15,081 nt of DNA from the NCBI GenBank assembly GCA_030825745.1, contig JAPJPH010000010.1, positions 1 through 15,081 on the forward strand, given 5' to 3'. The position numbers and the translations under genes are program-made. The stretch is from Anaerococcus sp. (GTDB lineage Bacteria; Bacillota; Clostridia; Tissierellales; Peptoniphilaceae). Below the pieces are notes generated by a model. That model had not been told where the DNA came from and did no database searches. It saw nothing but the letters and a program-made list of their open reading frames with translations. Positions 1-6,425 of the stretch are shown one piece after another; position 1 is the first letter of the stretch; every line of letters starts with the position of its first letter.

Positions 1-40
1 TATTATATAGTACCACGAATATTTTTCTTTGTCAAGCTTT
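1..40 (-). promoter_or_regulatory. Strong promoter P2 reading left out of the window
   Basis: On the minus strand a consensus -35 box TTGACA (30-35) is followed after exactly 17 bp by TACTAT (7-12), itself part of TACTATATAATA. An A-rich tract lies directly upstream of the -35 box, as in UP elements. The gene it serves is outside the window. Together with the promoter at 103-131 it forms a tandem pair. Confidence 0.6.
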
Positions 41-102
41 TTTTTGATTTTTTTTTAAATCTTTAATGCTTTTAGGAATAATCTCTCGCAGTGACATTTA
101 TA

Positions 103-150
103 AGTATACAACCCTTATTTCTTTTTGTCAAATATTTTTTTGTTTTTTTA
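103..150 (-). promoter_or_regulatory. Strong promoter P1 reading left out of the window
   Basis: On the minus strand TTGACA (126-131) and TATACT (103-108) are separated by exactly 17 bp, one mismatch from the ideal sigma-A promoter. An A-tract upstream of the -35 box looks like an UP element and abuts the U-tract of the terminator at 151-184. Tandem promoters with A-tracts are typical of rRNA or tRNA operons, but the transcribed gene is not in the window. Confidence 0.65.
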
Positions 151-184
151 AAAAAAAATTACCAAATTCTTTTGGTAATTTTTT
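151..184 (-). terminator. Terminator of the EF-G-like/glgB/mscS/DUF951 operon
   Basis: The arms AAATTACCAAA (156-166) and TTTGGTAATTT (171-181) pair around a 4-base loop, with runs of A and T on both sides that extend the stem. Read on the minus strand, the hairpin follows the stop codon of the DUF951 gene by about 10 bases and ends in a long U-run. The sequence is nearly symmetrical, so it could also stop transcription arriving on the plus strand. Confidence 0.8.
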
Positions 185-193
185 CCTACTATA

Positions 194-427
194 TTATGCC
201 ATTTCTTCTGGATTATAGTTTACTATAGAAACCATCTTCCCATTTTTATCTTCTATCCTTCTTATTTTCTTATCAAAGTCTAGTCTTTTCATCCATATAT
301 TTTTACCACAACCCTGACATTTTAGTTTCATATCCGCCCCAACTCTTTCTATGCTCCATTTGTTTTCACCACATGGGTGCCCTTTTTTCAATGTGACTGT
401 ATCATTTATTTTATATTTCTTTACCAT
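194..427 (-). CDS. DUF951 family small protein
   Basis: This 77-residue protein belongs to the DUF951 family, a small Firmicute protein of unknown function. Family hallmarks seen here are an early basic segment, His17-Pro-Cys19-Gly, the 'RVGAD' segment near residue 28, and Cys37-x-x-Cys40. The three Cys and one His could form a small zinc site; this is inference. It is the last gene of its operon. Its start lies 17 bases inside the end of mscS, with a GGAG ribosome binding site about 7 bases before the ATG, so the two are probably translationally coupled. DUF951 genes commonly sit beside mscS in Firmicutes, which supports the call. The biochemical role is not known. Confidence 0.85.
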   Translation of the reverse strand: MVKKYKINDTVTLKKGHPCGENKWSIERVGADMKLKCQGCGKNIWMKRLDFDKKIRRIEDKNGKMVSIVNYNPEEMA

Positions 428-1259
428 TGGAATTCTCCACTAACCTTATCTTTATATTTCTATTTTCCAATTCTTCTTTTACTAGTTCTCTGGCATATCT
501 AGAGGCCATCCATTGGTCACCTTCTTTTACTTTTGCTATCATCCTAACCATGTAGGTAAAGTCTGTAAAATCTTTTATTTCAAAAAATGTAAATTTTTCT
601 TTAAATGAATTTTTAAGTTTATCTGATTTTAATAATTTTTCAGATACTACCTCTACAATTTCTTTGGCCTCTTTTAGACTAACTTCATTTGGTAGTTTAA
701 AGCTTGCATCTGCAAGTTGGTAACCCCTATTAAAGTTTTCTACTGTGCTTATTTGCGAATTAGGGATTATATGGATTGATCCGTTGAAATCTCTTATTTT
801 GGTTATTCTAAAATCAAGCCATTCAACTGTCCCTTCTATTCCAGCAACTTTAACCCATTCTCCAACTCTCATTTTATCATCTATTATGATTAGTGCGCCT
901 ACTATGAAATCTTGGATTAGGCTTTGGGCTCCTAGGGCAATGGCTATACCACCTATGCCTGCAGTGGCTATTAGGGTTTTGGTGTTTATTCCAAAAACTC
1001 CAAGAATTATTGTTATACCTATAAAGATTACAAAAATTCTTATTATAGAATATATCGCCTTGGATACTGTTTCTATCTTGCTTATATTTTTTATTTCGTT
1101 GTATCTTTTGCTATTAAATATTTTTTTTAGTATTCTTTGACTTATACTTAGTATTAATTTTATTGCTATAATAACTAGTAGTATTTTTACTAGACTTACT
1201 AATATTTTATTATCTAAAAAATATTTTACTAACTCATTTGAGTTTATTTCATTTACCAT
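411..1259 (-). CDS. mscS: MscS-family small-conductance mechanosensitive channel
   Basis: A 282-residue inner-membrane channel, close to the 286 residues of E. coli MscS. It opens under membrane tension to release osmolytes on hypo-osmotic shock. Hydrophobic segments lie at about residues 18-40, 66-90 and 93-125. The third carries the Gly/Ala-rich pore helix (about 101-112, ending GAQSLIQDF), followed by the beta domain with 'VGEWV', 'GTVE' and the signature 'TKIRDFNGSIHIIPNS' (about 153-168). A mixed alpha/beta cytosolic domain completes it. The start follows the stop of the SGNH hydrolase gene after one base (TAATATG). The only SD-like stretch (AAGGA) is about 14 bases away, so reinitiation from the upstream gene is likely. 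The family assignment is firm; conductance and gating are not readable from sequence. Confidence 0.93.
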   Translation of the reverse strand: MVNEINSNELVKYFLDNKILVSLVKILLVIIAIKLILSISQRILKKIFNSKRYNEIKNISKIETVSKAIYSIIRIFVIFIGITIILGVFGINTKTLIATAGIGGIAIALGAQSLIQDFIVGALIIIDDKMRVGEWVKVAGIEGTVEWLDFRITKIRDFNGSIHIIPNSQISTVENFNRGYQLADASFKLPNEVSLKEAKEIVEVVSEKLLKSDKLKNSFKEKFTFFEIKDFTDFTYMVRMIAKVKEGDQWMASRYARELVKEELENRNIKIRLVENSNGKEI

Positions 1260-1260
1260 A

Positions 1261-1782
1261 TTATGTTTTTATTTTCCTTATAATTTCACTAGCCAAATTT
1301 TCATGAAATATTTGGTTCATATGGACCCCATCTATATAATCTCCACTAATTTTTTTTGCATCTATTATTAAAATATCCCCACTATAGGCTTTGTGAATGA
1401 TTTTTTCATAGCTTTCTATCTTTTCGTTTATTCTTTTATAGATACAGTAGGATGCATCCTCTTCTATATAAGGTGGACTTATTAAAATTTTCACTTCTGC
1501 ATCGCTTATAGTTAGTATACTTTCTATATTTTTTCTTACAAATTCTATAGACCTGCCTTCTATAAAGTCATTGCTTGCCCCAAATACTATTAGTATATCT
1601 TCTTTTGTTTTTCTAGATTGTAGGTAGGATTTATACCTAGCTAGCATATCATCTGTCATAGATCCGTTTTTACCTAGGTTAGTTAGAGAAAAACCCGCCT
1701 TTATTAATTGGCGGGTGTAACTTCGATCGTTAACTATATATCCTTGGGTAAATGAATCGCCTAAGGCTATTATTTTTTTCAT
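1261..1782 (-). CDS. Small SGNH/GDSL-type hydrolase
   Basis: A 173-residue cytosolic protein of the SGNH hydrolase family (esterase, thioesterase or deacetylase activities). The family blocks are visible: block I 'ALGDSFTQG' with nucleophile Ser10, block II Gly37 in 'NLGKNG', block III 'GASND' with Asn71, and block V 'DGVHM' with Asp151 and His154, so the catalytic set is complete. No signal peptide or membrane segment is present. Its ATG overlaps the glgB stop codon in an ATGA arrangement. No good Shine-Dalgarno precedes it (an A-rich stretch only), so translation probably depends on ribosomes finishing glgB. The coupling suggests a role near glycan metabolism, for example removing an acyl group, but the substrate is unknown. 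Confidence 0.88.
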   Translation of the reverse strand: MKKIIALGDSFTQGYIVNDRSYTRQLIKAGFSLTNLGKNGSMTDDMLARYKSYLQSRKTKEDILIVFGASNDFIEGRSIEFVRKNIESILTISDAEVKILISPPYIEEDASYCIYKRINEKIESYEKIIHKAYSGDILIIDAKKISGDYIDGVHMNQIFHENLASEIIRKIKT

Positions 1783-3767
1783 ATCTTTTTTAGTGCTAGG
1801 GCAGATCTAGAAGGTATATATATTTTTATACCATCATAGTCAGTTCCAGCTAACCTTTCACTTTTGTATTCGTAATCATTGCTTATCCTACCATAACCAC
1901 CATATTTTACTTCATCAGTGTTCATGATAACTTTAAATTCTCCAAGGTCATGAATTGGTAAATGGAAGGACTCATATGAATTTTGTGGATGGAAGTTAAA
2001 TAAATAAATTATATCTTTGTTTCTAAAAGCTATGATTTTTCTATCACTATCTATCCATAGTCTGTAAATTTCCCCACCTAGTTGGTCATTTTCTTTGCAT
2101 AATTTTAGCATATCCTTATCAAAAGCATTTAAATACTGATATTTCAAATCTTTTGAATCTGCTAGGGACCATTGACGTCTAGCATAATGGAAGGAATAAT
2201 CATTGCCCTCTCTTGGGAAGTCTATCCACTCAGGATGGCCGAACTCGTTACCCATAAAGTTTAGGTAGGCGTCAGCCCCCATTGATATAGTTATCCACCT
2301 AATCATTTTGTGAAGGGCTGTTGCCCTATCTATTTCAATATTTCTGCACTCTTTATTCATATCCCAATACATGTGCTCATCAGCTAGTCTAAATATAGTT
2401 GTTTTGCTGCCTACTAAGGCCTGGTCATGGCTTTCTACATAAGATATTCTAGCTTCTTCTTCTCTGTGGGTTGATAGTTCATACCACATTTTGGATAAAT
2501 CCCAATCCTCATCACGACTTTCTAGGGTTTTTTCCCAATAGTCAGGCATACCCATGGCTAGTCTATAGTCAAATCCTATACCACCTTTTTTAACAGGTAT
2601 ACACATCCCTGGCATCCCACTCATATCCTCTGCTATGGTTATAGCATCTTTTTTAACTTCTCTAACCAGATCATTAGCTAATTGAAGATAGTTTATGGCA
2701 TCTATGTCGGTATTCATTGAAAAGTATTTTGAGTAATTATCAAATGATGATCCCCTGCCATGGTCTTTATATATCATGGAGGTTACTCCATCAAATCTAA
2801 ATCCATCAAAATGGTAATCTTCTAGCCAATATTTTACATTTGATAATAAAAAGTGTGCCACTTCTGGTTTTTTATAGTCAAATAATTTTGAATCCCAGTC
2901 TGGGTGAGTTCCCCTTTCTCCTTCATGGAAAAATTGGTAACTAGTCCCATCAAATTCATTTATACCTTCAGCCGTATTTTTTACACTATGGGAGTGGACT
3001 AGATCCATTATTACGTTTAATCCCATTTTGTGAGCTGTATTTATCAAGGATTTAAGGTCATTATTTTCTCCATACCAGGAGGATGAGGCATAGAAGTTTG
3101 CTACTTGGTATCCAAATGACCCATAGTAAGGATGACTTGCTATAGCCATTAGTTGAACTGTGTTATATCCTAAATTTTTTATTCTAGGTAGGATATTTTT
3201 TTCAAATTCTTTGTAGCTGGCTACCTTACCTTCTTCACTTGCCATACCTATATGAGCTTCATATATTAAAAGCCCATCTTTTTTTGTTTTGAAATTTTTA
3301 TCTTCCCATTCGAATTCTTTTCTAGGATTTTCTAAAACGGCCGCATAGTCCATGTTATTATCACGTTCTACCCTAGTTGCATATATAGGTATCCTATCTT
3401 TTATTTGACCATTGGCATCAACTAGTACTTTTATTCTTGATTTATGAGGAATGCTTCTAATCCCTTTTACAAATATTTCCCAGTCTGTATCATTTATTTT
3501 AGTTAAAGGGTGGGAGTGCCTATCCCAATTGTTAAAGTCACCTATCAAATAGAGACTATTGGCATTTGGCGCATATTCTCTATATATCCAGCCACCCTTT
3601 ACTTTATGGATGCCATAATATTTATGTGCATTGGCAAATTCAGATATTTTGCCACTCTTTCCTATTAGGCGATCCTTTTGTTTTTGATACTCATCCATTC
3701 TTAGGTTTATATCATTTTCATAATCTTTTAAATAAGAATCTATTTCTAATATTTCCCAATTCGCCAT
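1779..3767 (-). CDS. glgB: 1,4-alpha-glucan branching enzyme, eukaryotic-type (GH13_8)
   Basis: A 662-residue branching enzyme that transfers alpha-1,4 glucan segments to form alpha-1,6 branches in glycogen. A CBM48-like domain lies at about residues 50-140 ('GGWIYREYAPNA', 'LIGDFNNW'), the GH13 barrel at about 165-540, and a C-terminal beta domain follows. Catalytic residues are Asp326 in 'DGFRFDGVTSM', Glu380 in 'TIAEDMSGMP' and Asp448 in 'ESHDQALVG'. Stretches such as 'LGYNTVQLMAI', 'FMGNEFGHPEW' and 'HYARRQW' resemble human GBE1 and plant enzymes (GH13_8) more than E. coli GlgB (GH13_9). The start has a strong AGGGGGAG ribosome binding site, 26 bases after the EF-G-like gene. No other glycogen gene (glgA, glgC, glgP) is in the window. 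Confidence 0.93.
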   Translation of the reverse strand: MANWEILEIDSYLKDYENDINLRMDEYQKQKDRLIGKSGKISEFANAHKYYGIHKVKGGWIYREYAPNANSLYLIGDFNNWDRHSHPLTKINDTDWEIFVKGIRSIPHKSRIKVLVDANGQIKDRIPIYATRVERDNNMDYAAVLENPRKEFEWEDKNFKTKKDGLLIYEAHIGMASEEGKVASYKEFEKNILPRIKNLGYNTVQLMAIASHPYYGSFGYQVANFYASSSWYGENNDLKSLINTAHKMGLNVIMDLVHSHSVKNTAEGINEFDGTSYQFFHEGERGTHPDWDSKLFDYKKPEVAHFLLSNVKYWLEDYHFDGFRFDGVTSMIYKDHGRGSSFDNYSKYFSMNTDIDAINYLQLANDLVREVKKDAITIAEDMSGMPGMCIPVKKGGIGFDYRLAMGMPDYWEKTLESRDEDWDLSKMWYELSTHREEEARISYVESHDQALVGSKTTIFRLADEHMYWDMNKECRNIEIDRATALHKMIRWITISMGADAYLNFMGNEFGHPEWIDFPREGNDYSFHYARRQWSLADSKDLKYQYLNAFDKDMLKLCKENDQLGGEIYRLWIDSDRKIIAFRNKDIIYLFNFHPQNSYESFHLPIHDLGEFKVIMNTDEVKYGGYGRISNDYEYKSERLAGTDYDGIKIYIPSRSALALKKI

Positions 3768-3793
3768 AGCACTCCCCCTAGTTAACTTAAACC

Positions 3794-5845
3794 TTATCTT
3801 TTCTCTATTACTTTTGCTGTTATTTCTTTTGGAACTTCCTCATATCTTTCAAAATCCATGGAGAAACTACCACGTGCTGATGTTTGACTTCTAAGGTCAA
3901 TGGCATAGGTTAGGACCTCTGCAAGTGGAACTTCTGCTAGAATTATTTGGCTGCCATCATTTTGTGGCTCCATACCTAATATTTTACCACGTCTTTTGTT
4001 CATATCTCCCATTACATCGCCCATATTTTCTTCTGGAACTTTTATTTCTAGTTTCATAACAGGTTCTAGAAGGATTGGATCAGCTTCTTCCATACCTTTT
4101 TTAAAGGCAATCTTTGCTGCTGTTTTAAAGGCCTGTTCGTTGGAATCTACTGGGTGGTAACTTCCATCATATAGGGTTGCTCTAACTCCAGTTACCTTAT
4201 AGGACCCAAGTGGCCCTTCGTTTAAGGACTCTAGTAGACCTTTTTCTACTGCTGGGAAGTAGTTTTTAGGAACTGCCCCACCAAATACTTCTTCATCAAA
4301 GATAAAGTCTTCCTCGCATGGTTCAAATCTTATAAATACATCTCCATACTGACCAGCTCCACCGGATTGTTTTTTATGTTTACCTTGGACATCTGATTTT
4401 TTCTTTATAGTTTGTCTGTAGGCAATTTTGTAATCTTCAAGCTCTGTGTTTACTGAGTAAATATCTTTTAGCTTATCCATGATAACTTCAAGTTGGACAT
4501 TTCCTAATCCTGATAGGATGGATTGGTTGGTTTCTTGGTTTCTTTCTTCTTTGAAGGTTGGATCTTCTTCGTTTAGTTTGTGAAGGGCTTGGGAGATTTT
4601 ATCCTCATCATTTTTGCTTACTGCTTTTATAGCATAGAATAGGACTGGTTTTGGATATTTTATTTTCTTATATTCTATAGGATTTGCCTTAGTTGCTAGG
4701 CTATCTCCTGTTGAAATTATATCAATTTTGCTAAATGCTCCTATATCACCAGCCACTATTTTTTCTGCTTTGATTTGTTCTTTTCCTCTTATATAAAATA
4801 GGTTGGATATTTTCTCTTCTTGATCTTTGTTTACATCTAGGATTTTATCATCCTTTTGGATTTTTCCTGAAAGAACTTTAAATATGGATATTTTGCCTAC
4901 GAAAGGATCGGCTATAGTTTTAAATACAACAGCTGAAAATGGTGCATCTTCAACTCCTTCAAAGGACTCATATCCTTCTTTTACCCTAAATCCTATATGA
5001 GCACTCTCATCATCCATAGATGGCATATATTTTGTTATTACTTCAAGTAGGGCAGTTAGGCCTATTTGTCTATCTGTTGATCCAGCTATAAGTGGGATTA
5101 CATCACCCTCTAAGATAGCCTTTGAAAGTCCTTTTCTAAATTCTTTTTCTGAGAATTCTTCTCCTTCAAAGAATTTTTCCATCAAGCTTTCATCACTTTC
5201 TGCTACAGCTTCTATAACTTGGTTATATACTTCTTCAACTTCAGCTACCCTTATTTCTGGTATTTCAACTTCTTTTTTCTCATCATTTTCATAGGTATAG
5301 GCTTTCTTATCTATGACATCTATGATCCCCTCAAAGTTTTCTCCCTCTCCTAGGGTTAGGGTTAGTGGTATTATTTTTTTACCAAATTGTATATGAAGGT
5401 CACTAACTACTTTGTTGAAGTTAGCATTTTCTTTATCTAATTTGTTTACATAAATTATTGATGGTAGGTTAATCTCTTGGGTATATTTCCAATATTTTTC
5501 AGTTGCTACCTCTATACCATTTTCTCCATCTATAACAAAAAGTGCAGACTCAGCAGCTCTTAGGGCTTGGAGTACCTCACCTTCAAAGTCAAAAAATCCA
5601 GGAGAATCTATAAAATTAAGCTTAAAATCATTATATTCTATTGGAATTATTGAAGATTGTAGTGAAATTTTTCTCTTTTTTTCTTGAGGATCATAGTCTG
5701 ATACTGTAGATCCATCTTCAACTTTCCCTTTTTTATCAATCACGCCAGTTTTATACAATAGCGCTTCAGTAAGAGAGGTCTTGCCTGCTCCTGAATGGCC
5801 CACTAAGGCTAGATTTCTAATTTTTGATGTTTCATAACTTTTCAT
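3794..5845 (-). CDS. EF-G-like translational GTPase (EF-G-2 type paralogue)
   Basis: A 683-residue five-domain GTPase of the elongation factor G superfamily. Visible are the P-loop GHSGAGKT (16-23), DSPG (80-83), NKLD (134-137), domain II at about 300-390, domain IV with 'KHKKQSGGAGQYGDV' (489-503), and domain V ending with 'GSFSMDFERYEEVP'. The switch I motif of canonical EF-G (RGITI) is replaced by 'RKISL' (about 58-62), and the N-terminal 'VEDGSTVSDYDPQE' pattern is typical of the EF-G-2 subgroup that includes Thermus TTHA1498. It is therefore a paralogue, not the essential fusA, which normally sits with rpsL/rpsG/tuf. It probably binds ribosomes; its job is unclear. It is the first gene of a five-gene operon, with SD AAGGAG before the ATG. 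Confidence 0.88.
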   Translation of the reverse strand: MKSYETSKIRNLALVGHSGAGKTSLTEALLYKTGVIDKKGKVEDGSTVSDYDPQEKKRKISLQSSIIPIEYNDFKLNFIDSPGFFDFEGEVLQALRAAESALFVIDGENGIEVATEKYWKYTQEINLPSIIYVNKLDKENANFNKVVSDLHIQFGKKIIPLTLTLGEGENFEGIIDVIDKKAYTYENDEKKEVEIPEIRVAEVEEVYNQVIEAVAESDESLMEKFFEGEEFSEKEFRKGLSKAILEGDVIPLIAGSTDRQIGLTALLEVITKYMPSMDDESAHIGFRVKEGYESFEGVEDAPFSAVVFKTIADPFVGKISIFKVLSGKIQKDDKILDVNKDQEEKISNLFYIRGKEQIKAEKIVAGDIGAFSKIDIISTGDSLATKANPIEYKKIKYPKPVLFYAIKAVSKNDEDKISQALHKLNEEDPTFKEERNQETNQSILSGLGNVQLEVIMDKLKDIYSVNTELEDYKIAYRQTIKKKSDVQGKHKKQSGGAGQYGDVFIRFEPCEEDFIFDEEVFGGAVPKNYFPAVEKGLLESLNEGPLGSYKVTGVRATLYDGSYHPVDSNEQAFKTAAKIAFKKGMEEADPILLEPVMKLEIKVPEENMGDVMGDMNKRRGKILGMEPQNDGSQIILAEVPLAEVLTYAIDLRSQTSARGSFSMDFERYEEVPKEITAKVIEKR

Positions 5846-5856
5846 ATATACTCCTT

Positions 5857-5869
5857 TGTGAAAACATTT
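5857..5869 (+). repeat. Proximal copy of inverted 13-mer flanking the EF-G-like gene promoter
   Basis: TGTGAAAACATTT lies immediately upstream of the AAGGAG ribosome binding site of the EF-G-like gene. Its exact reverse complement is at 5953-5965. It has a TGT-N4-ACA core and would lie about 40-50 bp downstream of the predicted transcription start. It could be an operator; the binding protein is unknown. Confidence 0.5.
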
Positions 5870-5914
5870 ATCATCATTGGTAGATAAATATCAACATCTT
5901 TTATTAATACTATT

Positions 5915-5943
5915 ATTATATAGCAAAATGAAAAATTAATCTA
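5915..5943 (-). promoter_or_regulatory. Probable promoter of the EF-G-like/glgB operon
   Basis: On the minus strand a perfect -10 box TATAAT (5915-5920) lies 69 bases before the start codon. The matching -35 position (5938-5943) reads TAGATT, a poor match, so activity may depend on an activator or on the upstream 13-mer. The overlapping reading TGC-TATATA would give an extended -10. This is the only good candidate between the terminator at 6024-6054 and the gene. Confidence 0.55.
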
Positions 5944-5952
5944 GTTTTTAGA

Positions 5953-5965
5953 AAATGTTTTCACA
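5953..5965 (-). repeat. Distal copy of inverted 13-mer, cre-like, upstream of the EF-G-like gene promoter
   Basis: On the minus strand this is TGTGAAAACATTT, identical to the copy at 5857-5869 in the opposite orientation. It extends here to TGAAAACATTTTCT, a weak match to the CcpA cre consensus (central CA instead of CG). It lies just upstream of the -35 position. Centre-to-centre distance between copies is 95 bp. Confidence 0.5.
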
Positions 5966-6023
5966 TTCCTGATTGTTTTTATCATTTTTTTACATAAATA
6001 TAAATATTTTTTAATTTTTGCTA

Positions 6024-6054
6024 CAAAAAAAGCACCTCCTACAAGGTGCCTTTT
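6024..6054 (-). terminator. Terminator of the mannose-family PTS operon
   Basis: On the minus strand GGCACCT (6044-6050) pairs with AGGTGCT (6031-6037) around a 6-base loop, flanked by AAAA upstream and a run of seven T downstream, a textbook intrinsic terminator. It begins about 12 bases after the stop codon of the DUF956 gene and separates this operon from the EF-G-like operon. Confidence 0.9.
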
Positions 6055-6065
6055 CATATGAAAAA

Positions 6066-6425
6066 TTATTTCTTTTTAAAGCTTCTTTTTATCAAATCTC
6101 CTACAGATAAAGACTTTCTAAGTTTATCATCAGGGATATACTTATTTAAAGCTCTTAGGGTCTTTTTGTTATCATTTGAAGAGAAGGTGAAATATCCGTT
6201 TTTCTTAGTATGGATAGCAAACCTAGTGATTTTCTTTTTAAATATCACTGAGGCGCTCACATAAGCTATTTCCCCATAGGGGATCTGGATAAAGTCTCTT
6301 ACATTTTTTTCATTGTAGTATTCAAAGGCTTTATCCCCTATCATAATATTACCTCTTGAGGTTAGCCCTCCTAAGAAGGTTGCTGGTATGGTTAGGTCTA
6401 CACTTTTGTTTTGTGAGTTAACCAT
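6066..6425 (-). CDS. manO: DUF956 family protein (ManO-like) of the mannose PTS operon
   Basis: A 119-residue soluble protein of the DUF956 family, which is found almost only as the last gene of mannose-family PTS operons; in lactic acid bacteria it is called ManO. Family features seen are an N-terminal 'VDLTIPATFLGG', 'NIMIGDKAFEYYN', 'IQIPYGEIAYVSASV' and 'RFAIHTKKNGYFTFSS'. A basic C-terminus ends in RSFKKK. The start codon overlaps the EIID stop by one base (TAATG), so translation is coupled. The fold looks PH-like/beta-rich, which is inference. A role in tuning expression or activity of the transporter is proposed for ManO in other bacteria; nothing in this sequence proves it. The family call is firm, the function is not. 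Confidence 0.88.
   Translation of the reverse strand: MVNSQNKSVDLTIPATFLGGLTSRGNIMIGDKAFEYYNEKNVRDFIQIPYGEIAYVSASVIFKKKITRFAIHTKKNGYFTFSSNDNKKTLRALNKYIPDDKLRKSLSVGDLIKRSFKKK

Noticed and set aside
745..1140. Open frame on the plus strand inside mscS
   Set aside because: Antisense shadow of the mscS gene; no ribosome binding site and its hydrophobic residues mirror the membrane segments of the real protein.
3566..3769. Open frame on the plus strand opposite the start of glgB
   Set aside because: Shadow of a well-supported gene, with low-complexity His/Leu/Phe composition and no recognisable family.
6046..6264. Open frame on the plus strand opposite the DUF956 gene
   Set aside because: It begins inside the terminator stem and is antisense to a recognised family; no ribosome binding site.
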